Shown: one piece after another, positions 1 to 9,381 of the stretch | Layout of the letters: every line of letters begins with the position of its first letter | How positions within the stretch are numbered: position 1 is the stretch's first letter | From: Flavobacteriaceae bacterium | Lineage (GTDB): Bacteria > Bacteroidota > Bacteroidia > Flavobacteriales > Flavobacteriaceae | Assembly (NCBI GenBank): GCA_018646605.1 | Contig: JABGUL010000025.1 | Coordinates: forward strand, 1-55,961 | Length of the DNA: 55,961 nt | Reading direction: 5' to 3' | The notes under the pieces: generated by a model | The model's database searches: none | Told to the model about the DNA's origin: nothing | What the model saw: only the letters and a program-made list of their open reading frames with translations | Made by a program: the position numbers and the translations under genes

Positions 1-3000
1 AACGGCAGCAATGAATTGAATATCTTCTAAGGTTTCACGTCCGCTTATCAAATCGGTCATGTGTACATCGATAACCTCAAAACCTGCGAGGTGAAGTGCG
101 TAGGCCATTTCTCGTTCGGAGTTGCTTCCTTGTTCTCTGATGACGGCAGCTTTTATTTTTTTATTGGTAGGAGTGTTGATTGGAAACCCACTAAAGCTTT
201 TAGGAAAACGATAGTCTAACGCTTGATTTTTATAGTTTTTGAATCGTTCCTGTGACAAGCCGTTTGATGTTTGATGTTCATCTAATGCTGCAGACGTGGA
301 ATACCATACATCTCTTAATTTATTAACATCAAAGGCATGTTGTTCACCAAGATGGTTTAAGCTTAGGGTTTGACTATTCGTTGAAGATCCTATTTTAACG
401 CAATTAATTCCTTCTGCAGCTAATACTTTATCTAATTCATTGTTTGATTGTAGAATAATTCCTGAGTTTTCACTAAACAATAAGCTAATTAGATCCTTTG
501 CTTTAATTTTTGAAACATCAAGCTCCATTCCAGCCCATGAAGTAGGAAAACACATCTCAAGTAAAGTGGTGATTAATCCACCTGAGGATATATCGTGTCC
601 AGCACTTATTTGATTATCAAGAATGAGCTTTTGAATGGTGTTGAAAACCTTCTTAAAGTAGCCCGGGTTTGTTATTGTAGAAGTTTCGTTTCCAATTTTA
701 TTTTTAATTTGAGCTAGGGCAGAACCTCCGAGAGATAAAGCTGACTGAGACAAATCAATATAAAAAAGATCACCTCCATCTTTTTTAAGATCAGGTGTCA
801 CAACTTTTGTGATGTCTGAACAAGCAGCACCAGCAGAAATGATTACAGTCCCTGGGGCTGTAACTTTTCCGTGATCATATTCTTGTTTCATGGAAAGAGA
901 ATCTTTACCTGTAGGTATGTTTATGCCTAAAGCAATTGCAAAATCTGAACAAGATTTTACCGCATCATAAAGACGCGCATCTTCTCCGGGATTGTTACAA
1001 GCCCACATCCAGTTGGCAGATAAACTAACAGACTTTAATCCCTCAGAGAGGGGCGCCCAAATGATGTTTGTCAAACTTTCCGCGATAGCCAATATACTTC
1101 CCTTTGCAGGGTCAATTAATGCGGCTATAGGTGCATGACCAATAGCAGTGGCAATTCCTTTCTTTCCTTTGTAATCTAGAGCAACTACCCCGCAATTACT
1201 TAATGGCAATTGAAGTTCACCCACCGTTTGTTGCTGCGCTACTCTACCACTAACACAACGGTCTACTTTATTGGTGAGCCAATCTTTACAAGCTACGGCT
1301 TCGAGACGAAGGACTTTTTCTAAATATTCATTGAGATTGGAAGGGGTATAGCAAATCTCTTCAAAGTTTACTTTTAGATGTTCATCTTTCATGATTGTTT
1401 TTGGAGCACTTCCAAACAATGCATCCAAATGAAGATCGATTGGTTTTGTGTCATTTTTTTCATCTAAAAATATAAATAGATGATCTTCAGTAACTTTTCC
1501 GACAACATACATGGGAGCCCTTTCTCGTGATGCAATTCTTTCTAATAAAGCTTGATCTTTTGGATTGATAATGAGTCCCATGCGTTCTTGAGATTCATTT
1601 CCAATAATTTCTTTAGCCGATAGGGTAGGGTCACCCAATGGAAGTTGGTTTATGTAGATTGTTCCTCCTGTTTCTTCAACCAATTCGGACAAACAATTCA
1701 AATGTCCACCTGCACCATGATCATGAATAGATACAATTGGATTTTTTCCGGTCTCTACAAGGGCACGGATGGTATTGGCAACTCGTTTTTGCATTTCCGG
1801 ATTGGAACGTTGCACTGCATTTAATTCAATAGCATTTTCAAAAGCACCTGTATTGACAGATGAGACAGCAGCACCTCCCATTCCAATGCGATAGTTATCA
1901 CCGCCTAAAATCACAATTAAATCTCCTTCAGAGGGCTTGGACTTGAGCGCTTGATCTGCAATTCCCATTCCAACACCTCCTGCCAACATAATAACTTTAT
2001 CATATCCCCATTGTTGCTCTTTTTCTTGATGTTCAAAGGTTAAAACTGAGCCTGCAATTAATGGTTGTCCAAATTTATTTCCAAAATCAGAAGCGCCATT
2101 AGAGGCCTTGATTAAGATGTCAAGTGGTGTTTGGTATCGCCAGGGGCGTTCTGGAAATGCTTTTTCCCAGGATCTGTCTTTTGAAACACGAGAGTAGGGG
2201 GTCATGTATACCGCAGTTCCTGCTAGAGGTATTGAGCCTTTTCCACCTGCTAAACGATCACGAATTTCACCTCCAGATCCAGTAGCAGCTCCATTAAATG
2301 GCTCTACAGTAGTTGGGAAGTTGTGCGTTTCTGCTTTAAGTGAAATAATACTTTTCACTTCTTTTGAATGATAATTACTTGGAACATCAGGCTTGCTGGG
2401 TGAAAACTGTTCGATGGTATCACCTTCTATAAAAGCAACATTGTCTTTGTAGGCAGATACAATCGTATTGGGATGGATTTTTGAAGTTTTTTTGATTAGC
2501 TTGAATAGACTTTCTTCTTTTTCCTTTCCATCAATTATAAAATTCCCATTGAATATTTTATGCCGACAATGTTCTGAATTTACCTGTGAAAATCCAAAAA
2601 CTTCAGAATCTGTTAAGGGTCTATTGATTGATTTTGAAAGGGATTCCAAATAATCTACTTCTTCAACGTTTAGTGATAATCCTTCTTTATCATTATAGGC
2701 ACCTATGTCCTTAATTTCCTTGATAGGTTCGGGCGCAATTTTAATATCAAAAAGGTGAGAACTAAGGCTTTGGTATTTTTCGAAAAGCATCGAATCAAAA
2801 GGTGAATCTTTTTGTGTTGCATGGTATTGTTCTATCCTAACTATCCCTGCAATCCCCATATTTTCGGTAATTTCAACTGCATTGGTACTCCACGGTGTTA
2901 TCATACTTGCCCGAGGGCCTATAAAAAAGCCAGAAATAATTTCTTGATTTACCCAAGGGGCGTCTAATAACCAAGATAACTTTTCGGTGGCAGTAGTGTC

Positions 3001-3063
3001 AAGAGAGGTTTTGGTCTGTAGCGCGATTATAGTTGTCTCAGGTGCGCCAAAAAACAGGATCAT
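1..3063 (-). CDS. purL: Phosphoribosylformylglycinamidine synthase PurL, C-terminus cut by window edge
   Basis: Reading the minus strand from ATG at 3063 gives 1021 uninterrupted codons to the window edge. This is the large single-chain FGAM synthase, which turns FGAR, glutamine and ATP into FGAM in step 4 of purine synthesis in the cytoplasm. The N-terminus (MILFFG) fits flavobacterial PurL. Visible family signatures include SQVNSEHCRHK, the KAETHNFPT catalytic/ATP region, GSGGEIRDR, the IHDHGAGGH motif and AGHDISSGGL in the second synthase half. The last codons read IKAAVIREQGSNSER and then IQFIAAV, which is the start of the class I glutaminase domain. The catalytic Cys and His/Glu of that domain lie beyond position 1. 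The family is about 1220 aa, so roughly 200 residues are missing. It is the last gene of a minus-strand run, 86 nt after the rRNA methyltransferase. Identification is firm. Confidence 0.97.
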   Translation of the reverse strand, partial: MILFFGAPETTIIALQTKTSLDTTATEKLSWLLDAPWVNQEIISGFFIGPRASMITPWSTNAVEITENMGIAGIVRIEQYHATQKDSPFDSMLFEKYQSLSSHLFDIKIAPEPIKEIKDIGAYNDKEGLSLNVEEVDYLESLSKSINRPLTDSEVFGFSQVNSEHCRHKIFNGNFIIDGKEKEESLFKLIKKTSKIHPNTIVSAYKDNVAFIEGDTIEQFSPSKPDVPSNYHSKEVKSIISLKAETHNFPTTVEPFNGAATGSGGEIRDRLAGGKGSIPLAGTAVYMTPYSRVSKDRSWEKAFPERPWRYQTPLDILIKASNGASDFGNKFGQPLIAGSVLTFEHQEKEQQWGYDKVIMLAGGVGMGIADQALKSKPSEGDLIVILGGDNYRIGMGGAAVSSVNTGAFENAIELNAVQRSNPEMQKRVANTIRALVETGKNPIVSIHDHGAGGHLNCLSELVEETGGTIYINQLPLGDPTLSAKEIIGNESQERMGLIINPKDQALLERIASRERAPMYVVGKVTEDHLFIFLDEKNDTKPIDLHLDALFGSAPKTIMKDEHLKVNFEEICYTPSNLNEYLEKVLRLEAVACKDWLTNKVDRCVSGRVAQQQTVGELQLPLSNCGVVALDYKGKKGIATAIGHAPIAALIDPAKGSILAIAESLTNIIWAPLSEGLKSVSLSANWMWACNNPGEDARLYDAVKSCSDFAIALGINIPTGKDSLSMKQEYDHGKVTAPGTVIISAGAACSDITKVVTPDLKKDGGDLFYIDLSQSALSLGGSALAQIKNKIGNETSTITNPGYFKKVFNTIQKLILDNQISAGHDISSGGLITTLLEMCFPTSWAGMELDVSKIKAKDLISLLFSENSGIILQSNNELDKVLAAEGINCVKIGSSTNSQTLSLNHLGEQHAFDVNKLRDVWYSTSAALDEHQTSNGLSQERFKNYKNQALDYRFPKSFSGFPINTPTNKKIKAAVIREQGSNSEREMAYALHLAGFEVIDVHMTDLISGRETLEDIQFIAAV

Positions 3064-3149
3064 AAGCGTTGAATTGTAGTGTAAAAATATCTATTTTAAT
3101 CCTATTGAGTATATCAAACAAAGGCGTTTTTATCTTATTTATCCACAGT

Positions 3150-4361
3150 TTATTCAGCGCTCAATTCTGCTATAAAGAATCCATCAAAACCCGTTTGGTG
3201 GGCTAGAAGCGTTTCCTCTCTCTTTAAGGTGAAGCGTTTTCCAGCTTCGCTATTCAAAAAGGCTTGAATTTGTTCACTATTTTCAGATGGGAAAATAGAG
3301 CAAGTTGCATAAATCAGTTTGCCTCCCTTTTTAACCAAGGCAGCATTTTTTTGAAGAATTTGAAATTGAAGTGATTGTAACTCCTTCATTCTCTCTGGAT
3401 TAATATGCCATTTTGCCACTGGATTTCTTCTTAATATTCCTAATCCGCTACAGGGGGCATCAATCAAAACAACATCTGCTTTTTCAAGATTGGATTCAAA
3501 AACGGTTATTTCACTAGCATCATTTGTTTGAATAATATTAATTCTATTTCGATGAGCTCTTTTGATCAATTGCTCTAATTTTTTAGGATAATTGTCAATA
3601 GCGATTATGTTTCCTTTGTTTTCCATTAATGCAGCCATGTGTAGTGTTTTTCCTCCGGCACCTGCACAGGCATCAATTATTTTCATTCCGGGTTTTGGGT
3701 TTACCCAATGAGAAACTAGTTGTGAGTTTGCATCTTGAATTTCAAAAAGCCCTTTTTGATATGGCTCTAGATGGGTTAGTTTGGAATGTTTTTCTAAAAT
3801 TAATGCTTCCGGGTAAGACTCGTTTAGATTTGATAAAATACCGAATTTTTTTTCTAATAATTTCTGAAGTTTTTCCGGAGTAGTTTTTAATGTATTGACT
3901 CTTAATACTAATGGACCCCCTTCATTTTGTTTGCTTAGCTCTTTTTCCCATATCACTTCTCCAAAAGCATCCATACCGACTTTATCAAGCCAATCTGGGA
4001 TGGAGTGTCTAATAACTCTAGTTGTTTTTTTGGGTTCTAAAGGAAGGGTGTTTTGAAGTTTCTTTAGATCAATTAATTCTTCCCATTTTGGGAGTTCGTA
4101 TTCTTTTAATAAAAGCCATACTCCTAAAAGTTTCCAATTAAAGTGTTTTGTCTTATCATCAAAATTTCCTAAAAAGGCATAGGTGGTTTTCCAGCGGATA
4201 CAATCAAGGAGTACTTCTCCCAAAAGACGACGGTCTCTTGATCCCCATTTGCGGTTTAGTTTTAAAAGGCGCTGGAGTTCAACTCGGAGAGGGATTTTGT
4301 TCGTGAAAATATTTTGGAGTCCTTCAACGACTCCCAGTGCTATATTTCGGTGTAATTTCAT
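3150..4361 (-). CDS. RsmB/NOP-family rRNA cytosine-5 methyltransferase
   Basis: A 403-aa SAM-dependent RNA m5C methyltransferase. The C-terminal half has the Rossmann methyltransferase signature DACAGAGGKT (about residue 230), then IDAPCSGLGILRRNP (about 300) with the motif IV cysteine, and YATCSIFPSEN (about 350) with the motif VI cysteine that acts as the nucleophile in this family. The N-terminal 150 residues are helical and weakly conserved, in the place where RsmB carries a NusB-like domain. The length is close to E. coli RsmB (about 429 aa). The likely target is 16S rRNA, by analogy with RsmB (C967). The exact nucleotide cannot be told from sequence, so no symbol is given. The gene lies 36 nt downstream of the ECF sigma trio and 86 nt upstream of purL, all on one strand. 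Confidence 0.9.
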   Translation of the reverse strand: MKLHRNIALGVVEGLQNIFTNKIPLRVELQRLLKLNRKWGSRDRRLLGEVLLDCIRWKTTYAFLGNFDDKTKHFNWKLLGVWLLLKEYELPKWEELIDLKKLQNTLPLEPKKTTRVIRHSIPDWLDKVGMDAFGEVIWEKELSKQNEGGPLVLRVNTLKTTPEKLQKLLEKKFGILSNLNESYPEALILEKHSKLTHLEPYQKGLFEIQDANSQLVSHWVNPKPGMKIIDACAGAGGKTLHMAALMENKGNIIAIDNYPKKLEQLIKRAHRNRINIIQTNDASEITVFESNLEKADVVLIDAPCSGLGILRRNPVAKWHINPERMKELQSLQFQILQKNAALVKKGGKLIYATCSIFPSENSEQIQAFLNSEAGKRFTLKREETLLAHQTGFDGFFIAELSAE

Positions 4362-4397
4362 TGGAGTAAAGGTATTGTTTTATCACCTCTTCTCTTC

Positions 4398-4865
4398 CTA
4401 TTTTTTCTTATTATTCTCTCTCTCTCTAATGCGCTTGAGCATCTCTCGGTCAAATAGTTTTTCTTGGTATAAAATATTTAGTACTTCTTTTGCACTTATT
4501 TTTTCAAGCAACTTCTGATTACGATTATTACGTATGGTGATCCCCATTTTTTCCAGTTCGGAATATTCATTGATGTAGGAGGAGGCACTTTTTGAATTTA
4601 TAGTGTCAAATGATTTTTGAATTTGCTTTTTTATTTGACGTTCTTTAATCCATACCGATGTGTGATATTTATCCTCATAATTACCAAATACACATTGAAA
4701 ATGTTCTGCTTCTTCATTGCTCATATCTGTATTGTCCAATATAAAATTCAACTTCATTTCCTTGAATTTTTTGTGTTTAGGACTCGTTTCTTGTGCATGA
4801 ATATTTACTGTTGGATTTACAATAAAAAACAATAAGAATATGATAGAAATTATTTTTTTCATCAT
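4398..4865 (-). CDS. Periplasmic Spy/CpxP-like sensor of the ECF sigma trio
   Basis: A 155-aa protein with a Sec signal peptide: a lysine start, a hydrophobic run at residues 5-20 and a likely cut after HAQ (about residue 25). The mature part is almost wholly charged helix. The stretch around NEEAEHFQCVFGNYEDKY resembles the LTxxQ/EEAxxFWPxYxxYE pattern of small flavobacterial proteins labelled 'sensor of ECF-type sigma factor', which are related to Spy/CpxP. Its start overlaps the stop of the upstream anti-sigma gene by 4 nt (ATGA), so the two are translationally coupled. I infer that it senses envelope stress and feeds back on the anti-sigma protein. The family match is from memory of the pattern, so the function is moderately supported. 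Two adjacent ATG codons (4865 and 4862) could both serve as start. Confidence 0.65.
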   Translation of the reverse strand: MMKKIISIIFLLFFIVNPTVNIHAQETSPKHKKFKEMKLNFILDNTDMSNEEAEHFQCVFGNYEDKYHTSVWIKERQIKKQIQKSFDTINSKSASSYINEYSELEKMGITIRNNRNQKLLEKISAKEVLNILYQEKLFDREMLKRIRERENNKKK

Positions 4866-5272
4866 TTAGGTTTTTTGTTATAATCTTCAAAATCCTGGCC
4901 CATGTCAATTTCCTCTAACATTGATATTATTTCATATCCGTCACTGTTGTCAAGATAGTAACTTTCTATGTAATCATTAAATGCTTGGTCTTCAATTATA
5001 GTTTCAGAATTCTCAATACTTGAAAGATTTAAAAGCACAGCAAGGGTTGCAGCAATTGTGGCTATTCCAAGAGCTATTTTACGCCGCGAAAAAGAATTTG
5101 ACTTTACTGCTTTGTGCAAGATATCTTCTTCTAAAGTGTTGAAGTAGTCTTTAGGAATGGTAAACCCATGACTATATGATATAGATTTTGCATTCTTGAG
5201 AAGGCTGTCTTCAAGGTTCTTGAAATAATTTTCAGGAATTTTAAACGGATTTTTAGTATTAAAGTCAGTCAT
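4862..5272 (-). CDS. Membrane anti-sigma-like protein with duplicated FxIPxxYF motif
   Basis: A 136-aa protein with a charged N-terminal cytoplasmic part, one membrane segment (about residues 66-83, IALGIATIAATLAVLLNL) and an acidic C-terminal tail outside. Gene order (sigma, this gene, secreted sensor) and the overlaps on both sides (8 nt with the sigma gene, 4 nt with the sensor gene) place it as the anti-sigma factor. It has no visible zinc-binding HxxxCxxC motif, so it is not a ZAS-type anti-sigma. The N-terminal part holds an internal repeat: FKIPENYFKNLEDSLLKNA (residues 10-28) and FTIPKDYFNTLEEDILHKA (about 38-56). I see no enzyme motif. The anti-sigma role is inferred from context and topology. 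Confidence 0.6.
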   Translation of the reverse strand: MTDFNTKNPFKIPENYFKNLEDSLLKNAKSISYSHGFTIPKDYFNTLEEDILHKAVKSNSFSRRKIALGIATIAATLAVLLNLSSIENSETIIEDQAFNDYIESYYLDNSDGYEIISMLEEIDMGQDFEDYNKKPK

Positions 5273-5807
5273 TTAATTGGGATTTAATTTTTTTAACAGC
5301 ATGGTGATAGGATGCCTTGAGTGCCCCTATGCTTGTATCAAGAATTTTAGCCATTGATTCATAGGTTTGCCCGTCAAAGTATTTCATGTTAAACACAATA
5401 CGTTGTTTTTCTGGGAGTTTTGCAATGATTTTTTGTAGAATTAAAGCGGCTTCATCTCCATCAAAATAGCTGTCTGCTTTTAATCCATTAGCCTTTGCTT
5501 CAATCCATTCTTGATTTTGCAATCCCATTTTGGAACTTTTGCTATTGATGAAATTTATGGATTCATTGGTGGCAATGCGATACATCCAGGTGTAAAGTGA
5601 GCTATCTCCCTTAAATTTATCTATATTTAAATGTATTTTGATAAAGGTGTTTTGGACTACATCATTGGCATCATCATGGTCTAAAACTAACTTTCGAATA
5701 TGCCAATACAATCGTTCTTTATATTCCTGAACCAATCGCTTGAAAGCCTTTTCTTTGGTTTCAGGTTCTTGAAGTGAGCTAATAAATAGAGATTGTTGCG
5801 TTTCCAC
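5265..5807 (-). CDS. ECF-family RNA polymerase sigma factor (module 1)
   Basis: A 180-aa extracytoplasmic-function sigma factor. Region 2 is seen around DHDDANDVVQNTFIKIH and YTWMYRIATNESINF. Region 4 is a helix-turn-helix around LPEKQRIVFNMKYFDGQTYE followed by MAKILDTSIGALKASYHHAV. The sigma70 regions 1 and 3 are absent, as usual for the family. The start is GTG at 5807, because a stop codon lies in frame just upstream and the first in-frame ATG would delete region 2. It directs RNA polymerase to stress promoters and is expected to be held by the membrane protein encoded next to it, whose start overlaps its end by 8 nt. It begins 44 nt after the ABC exporter gene. Identification as an ECF sigma is firm. 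The regulon is unknown. Confidence 0.93.
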   Translation of the reverse strand: METQQSLFISSLQEPETKEKAFKRLVQEYKERLYWHIRKLVLDHDDANDVVQNTFIKIHLNIDKFKGDSSLYTWMYRIATNESINFINSKSSKMGLQNQEWIEAKANGLKADSYFDGDEAALILQKIIAKLPEKQRIVFNMKYFDGQTYESMAKILDTSIGALKASYHHAVKKIKSQLND

Positions 5808-5851
5808 TTTTTCTTAAGTATACTATATAGACAATTAACACCGCAAATAGT

Positions 5852-7675
5852 TTAATCCATTTTTTGGATTTGTACCCATTTTTTGTATTGTTTGTTTGAA
5901 GATAATAATTCATGGTGATTTCCAGAAGCGATTATTCGTCCTTTTTCTAAAACTAAAATTACATCTGCTTTTTGAATAGTTGACAATCTGTGAGCAATTA
6001 CCAAGGAGGTTCTATTTTGCATAAGTTTTTCAAGTGCTATTTGTACTTGCTGTTCTGCTTCGGTATCTAGTGCAGAGGTTGCTTCATCCAAAATAAGGAG
6101 TGCTGGGTCTTTCAGTAAGGCTCTTGCAATCGTTAGACGTTGTTTTTGTCCTCCTGATAATTTATTTCCTAAATCTCCAATGATTGAATGGTATTTTTTG
6201 GGTAAAGCCATTATAAAATCATGCGCATTGGCAGCTTTGGCTGCATTTATGATTTCATTTTCAGTAGCTTTAGGATTCCCCAGCTTTAGGTTGTTAAAAA
6301 CACTATCGTTAAATAGAATCGACTCTTGGGTAACCATTCCAATATGTTGATAAAGACTCTTTTTTTGAATTTTATCAATGGATATCCCATCAATGGTAAG
6401 TTTTCCGTTTTTAATGTCATAAAAGCGATTCAATAAATAGGTGAGGGTGGTTTTTCCACTACCTGAAGGTCCTACTAAAGCAACCATTTGCCCTTTTTTG
6501 ATTTCAAAGTTTACATCCTCCAATACTCTGGTCTCTTCATAATTAAAGGATACATTTTTGAAAATGATTTTTTCATTGAAGGAACTAAGAGCTTTGGCTT
6601 CTTTAGCGTCCTCCAGGTCATCTTTTGCATTGAGAATTTCTAAAATTCTATCGGCTGCAGCATTCCCTTTTTGAATGCTATAACTAGCTTTACTTATAGA
6701 TTTTGCTGGAGTTAAGATATTGTATGCTAGCCCCATGTATACAATAAATGAAGTCCCTGAGATACTTCCGTCTAAAAGAACCATTTTGCCTCCAAACCAA
6801 AGTAAAACACCAATGGCAGTAATTCCCAAAAACTCGCTTGTGGGTCCAGCTAAACTTGCTCGATGTAGAAGTTGATTTGAAAAATGATAAAAGCGTTGTG
6901 TGGCATCAAAAAAGCGATTTTTAAAATGTTCTCCTGCTGAAAATGTTTTAATGATTTTTTGACCATTGACTGTTTCGTCTATAATAGAAAGAAAATCACC
7001 CTGCTCTTCTTGAATTTTTGCGGATTGTTTTTTTAATCGTTTACCGATACTAGAGATGATAAGTCCCGAGAAAGGGATGAAAAGAAATACAAATAAGGTG
7101 AGTTTAGAACTGAAAAGTAACATGGCACCGAGTGAAAAGAGAATGGTAAGTGGTTCTCTCACTAAAAGTTCTAATATAGATAAAAAGGATTGTTGTATTT
7201 CAGTTACATCACTTGTCATTTTTGACATTAAATCTCCTTTTCTTTTTTCATTAAAAAACGAGATCGGTAATGTTATTATTTTATTGTAGAGTTCATTTCT
7301 TAAATCTTTTAGTATCCCATTTCTTAGATATGTGATAAAATATAAAGCAAGATAGTTGCTGATATTTTTCAAGAAAAACAAACCTAAAACCAAACCAATA
7401 ACAAAGATTAAAGTACCTTCTACATCTTGTTCTAATTTAGAAGAAATATAATAGTTTAAACTGTCCTTGATGTAGCTTTGAAGACTAAATATCCCTTCCC
7501 AATGTGCGGGTGTAAATTGCTTTTCGGTGGTTTCGAAAAGTACATTCAGCATCGGAATTAAGGAGATAAAAGAAAGTGCACTAAAAAGTGCGTAAAATGC
7601 ATTGAAGAGAATGTTTAAAAAAGCATATCCTTTGTAGGGTAATCCGAAATGTAATATTTTACGAAACGGTGACAT
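5852..7675 (-). CDS. MsbA-like ABC exporter, fused membrane and ATPase domains
   Basis: A 607-aa half-transporter. Residues 1-310 are the ABC exporter membrane domain, with hydrophobic segments including those near residues 18-40 and 90-115. Residues 345-600 are the nucleotide-binding domain: Walker A GPSGSGKTT (about 398), signature LSGGQKQR (about 503), Walker B LLILDEATSALD (about 528) and the H-loop histidine in IAHRLST (about 558). All catalytic residues are present, so it should work as a homodimer in the inner membrane. The family includes lipid A and lipid-linked glycan flippases and drug exporters. Its start overlaps the stop of the phosphohexomutase gene by 1 nt (TAATG), and the glycosyltransferase lies just before that. 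This points to a lipid or glycolipid substrate, but the substrate is inferred only. Confidence 0.93.
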   Translation of the reverse strand: MSPFRKILHFGLPYKGYAFLNILFNAFYALFSALSFISLIPMLNVLFETTEKQFTPAHWEGIFSLQSYIKDSLNYYISSKLEQDVEGTLIFVIGLVLGLFFLKNISNYLALYFITYLRNGILKDLRNELYNKIITLPISFFNEKRKGDLMSKMTSDVTEIQQSFLSILELLVREPLTILFSLGAMLLFSSKLTLFVFLFIPFSGLIISSIGKRLKKQSAKIQEEQGDFLSIIDETVNGQKIIKTFSAGEHFKNRFFDATQRFYHFSNQLLHRASLAGPTSEFLGITAIGVLLWFGGKMVLLDGSISGTSFIVYMGLAYNILTPAKSISKASYSIQKGNAAADRILEILNAKDDLEDAKEAKALSSFNEKIIFKNVSFNYEETRVLEDVNFEIKKGQMVALVGPSGSGKTTLTYLLNRFYDIKNGKLTIDGISIDKIQKKSLYQHIGMVTQESILFNDSVFNNLKLGNPKATENEIINAAKAANAHDFIMALPKKYHSIIGDLGNKLSGGQKQRLTIARALLKDPALLILDEATSALDTEAEQQVQIALEKLMQNRTSLVIAHRLSTIQKADVILVLEKGRIIASGNHHELLSSNKQYKKWVQIQKMD

Positions 7676-9381
7676 TATAATGCTTTAAATGAAGTTTCAA
7701 AATTATCAAGACGTGCATCCATAGCTGATTCTTGTTGCTCCCAGTTTTGATTTGAGTTGAATTTTTGATTCACGCTAAAGTAATATTTTATTTTTGGCTC
7801 AGTGCCGCTTGGGCGCAATGCAATTTGAGTTCCCTCTTCTAATTTGAAAAGCAAAACATTTGCTTTAGGCAGATCAATTTTTGTTTCCTGCTGTGTGGAA
7901 AGGGTTTTTGAAATTCCTGTTAGGTAATCTTCTACTGTAATTACTTTAATACCGGAGATTGTTTTAGGATTGTTTCTTCTAAAGCCGTCCATTAATGTAT
8001 TAATTTCTTCAAGACCAGATTTTCCTGGTTTGGAAATCGAAATTAAGCGTTCTTTGTAAGCACCATATTTTTTATAGCAAGCAATTAGTAGTTCATGAAG
8101 ATTGGTCTGTTTTGCTTTGGCCTCCACAGCTATCTCACATGCTAAAAGACTTGCAGAAATAGCATCTTTATCTCGTACAGTATCTCCTACTAAATAACCA
8201 AAACTTTCTTCTCCACCCCCAATATATTCTAGTTCAGGAAAATCATGTATGAGTTTTGCGATCCATTTAAAACCCGTCAGACATTTTTTAAATTGCACAT
8301 TGTAGTAAGAAGCCATTTTTTCAATTGCTGGGGTTGATACTATTGTGCTTGCAATGAAATGTTGTGGAGTAAGTGTACCCTGTGAGGCTTTTTTATGTAA
8401 TAAATATTCAGTTAAAACCATCATGATTTGATTCCCATTCAAAAACTTCCAATCGTTTTTGATGTCCTTCACAATAATTCCCAAACGGTCAGCGTCTGGA
8501 TCTGTACCGATAACGAGGTCCGTGTTTTTTTCTTTAGCAAGATCCAATGCCATTTTTAGAGCTTCTGGTGTTTCTGGATTGGGTGAAGGTACTGTGGGAA
8601 AAGAACCATCGGGTTTTTCTTGCTCGGGAACAGTGAACACATTTTTATACCCCGCTTTTTTTAACACTTGAGGTAATGCAGTTATTGAAGTGCCGTGGAT
8701 AGGTGTAAAAACTAATTGAAACGTGTCTTTAGGAAGTTGATGCATTTGTGCAACGTCCAATACCGTTTGGTGATAGGCAGTATCTACTTCTTTATCGATG
8801 TAGTGAAGTAAATCTGAATCCCCTTCAAAACAAATTGAATCAAAAGATGTTTCTTTAATTATTTGAATAATCTTCGTGTCATGAGGAGGCACTAACTGCC
8901 CTCCATCTTTTCCGTAGACTTTATAACCGTTGTATTCTGGAGGGTTATGTGATGCTGTAAGGACTATTCCACAGTGGGCATCCAGGTGTTTTACTGCGAA
9001 TGATAGTTCGGGAGTAGGGCGCAAATCACTAAAAAGATAACAATGAATTTTATTTGCTGTAAAAATATCCGCTACAATCTTGGCTAACTCTTTGCTCTGG
9101 TGTCTTGAGTCATAGGCAATAACCACTTTTAATGTCTCTTTTGGATACTCTTGGCTCAAAAATTGGGACAATCCTTGCGTCGCTTTTCCTAGAGTATATT
9201 TATTAATTCGATTGGTTCCAACGCCCATTATGCCACGCATACCTCCCGTTCCAAAACTCAAATCTGTGTAAAATGAATCTTCAAGTTCTTCAATATTTTC
9301 TTGAAGTGTGCGTACATGATTTATAGTAGCTTCATCAAAAGGAGGGTTAAGCCATTGCTTAACGCTATCTCGAAAGGTCAT
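7675..9381 (-). CDS. Phosphoglucomutase/phosphomannomutase family phospho-sugar mutase
   Basis: A 568-aa alpha-D-phosphohexomutase that interconverts hexose 1- and 6-phosphates through a phosphoserine. Domain 1 carries the active-site serine in TASHNPPEYNGYKVYG (about residue 145). Domain 2 carries the magnesium loop GTDPDADRLG (about 290). Domain 3 has the sugar-binding loop GGGEESFGYLVG (about 389). Domain 4 has the phosphate-binding loop RPSGTEPKIKYYF (about 522). The length fits the PgcA/yeast PGM2-like group of 560-580 aa instead of the 450-aa AlgC type, so glucose is the most likely sugar. It overlaps the glycosyltransferase gene by 4 nt and the ABC exporter gene by 1 nt, which indicates one transcript. 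Nothing looks damaged. Confidence 0.95.
   Translation of the reverse strand: MTFRDSVKQWLNPPFDEATINHVRTLQENIEELEDSFYTDLSFGTGGMRGIMGVGTNRINKYTLGKATQGLSQFLSQEYPKETLKVVIAYDSRHQSKELAKIVADIFTANKIHCYLFSDLRPTPELSFAVKHLDAHCGIVLTASHNPPEYNGYKVYGKDGGQLVPPHDTKIIQIIKETSFDSICFEGDSDLLHYIDKEVDTAYHQTVLDVAQMHQLPKDTFQLVFTPIHGTSITALPQVLKKAGYKNVFTVPEQEKPDGSFPTVPSPNPETPEALKMALDLAKEKNTDLVIGTDPDADRLGIIVKDIKNDWKFLNGNQIMMVLTEYLLHKKASQGTLTPQHFIASTIVSTPAIEKMASYYNVQFKKCLTGFKWIAKLIHDFPELEYIGGGEESFGYLVGDTVRDKDAISASLLACEIAVEAKAKQTNLHELLIACYKKYGAYKERLISISKPGKSGLEEINTLMDGFRRNNPKTISGIKVITVEDYLTGISKTLSTQQETKIDLPKANVLLFKLEEGTQIALRPSGTEPKIKYYFSVNQKFNSNQNWEQQESAMDARLDNFETSFKAL

Noticed and set aside
4183-4518. 111-codon plus-strand frame across the rRNA methyltransferase start
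   Set aside because: Shadow of minus-strand genes; its sequence is rich in Ser/Arg/Phe as expected from reversed coding.
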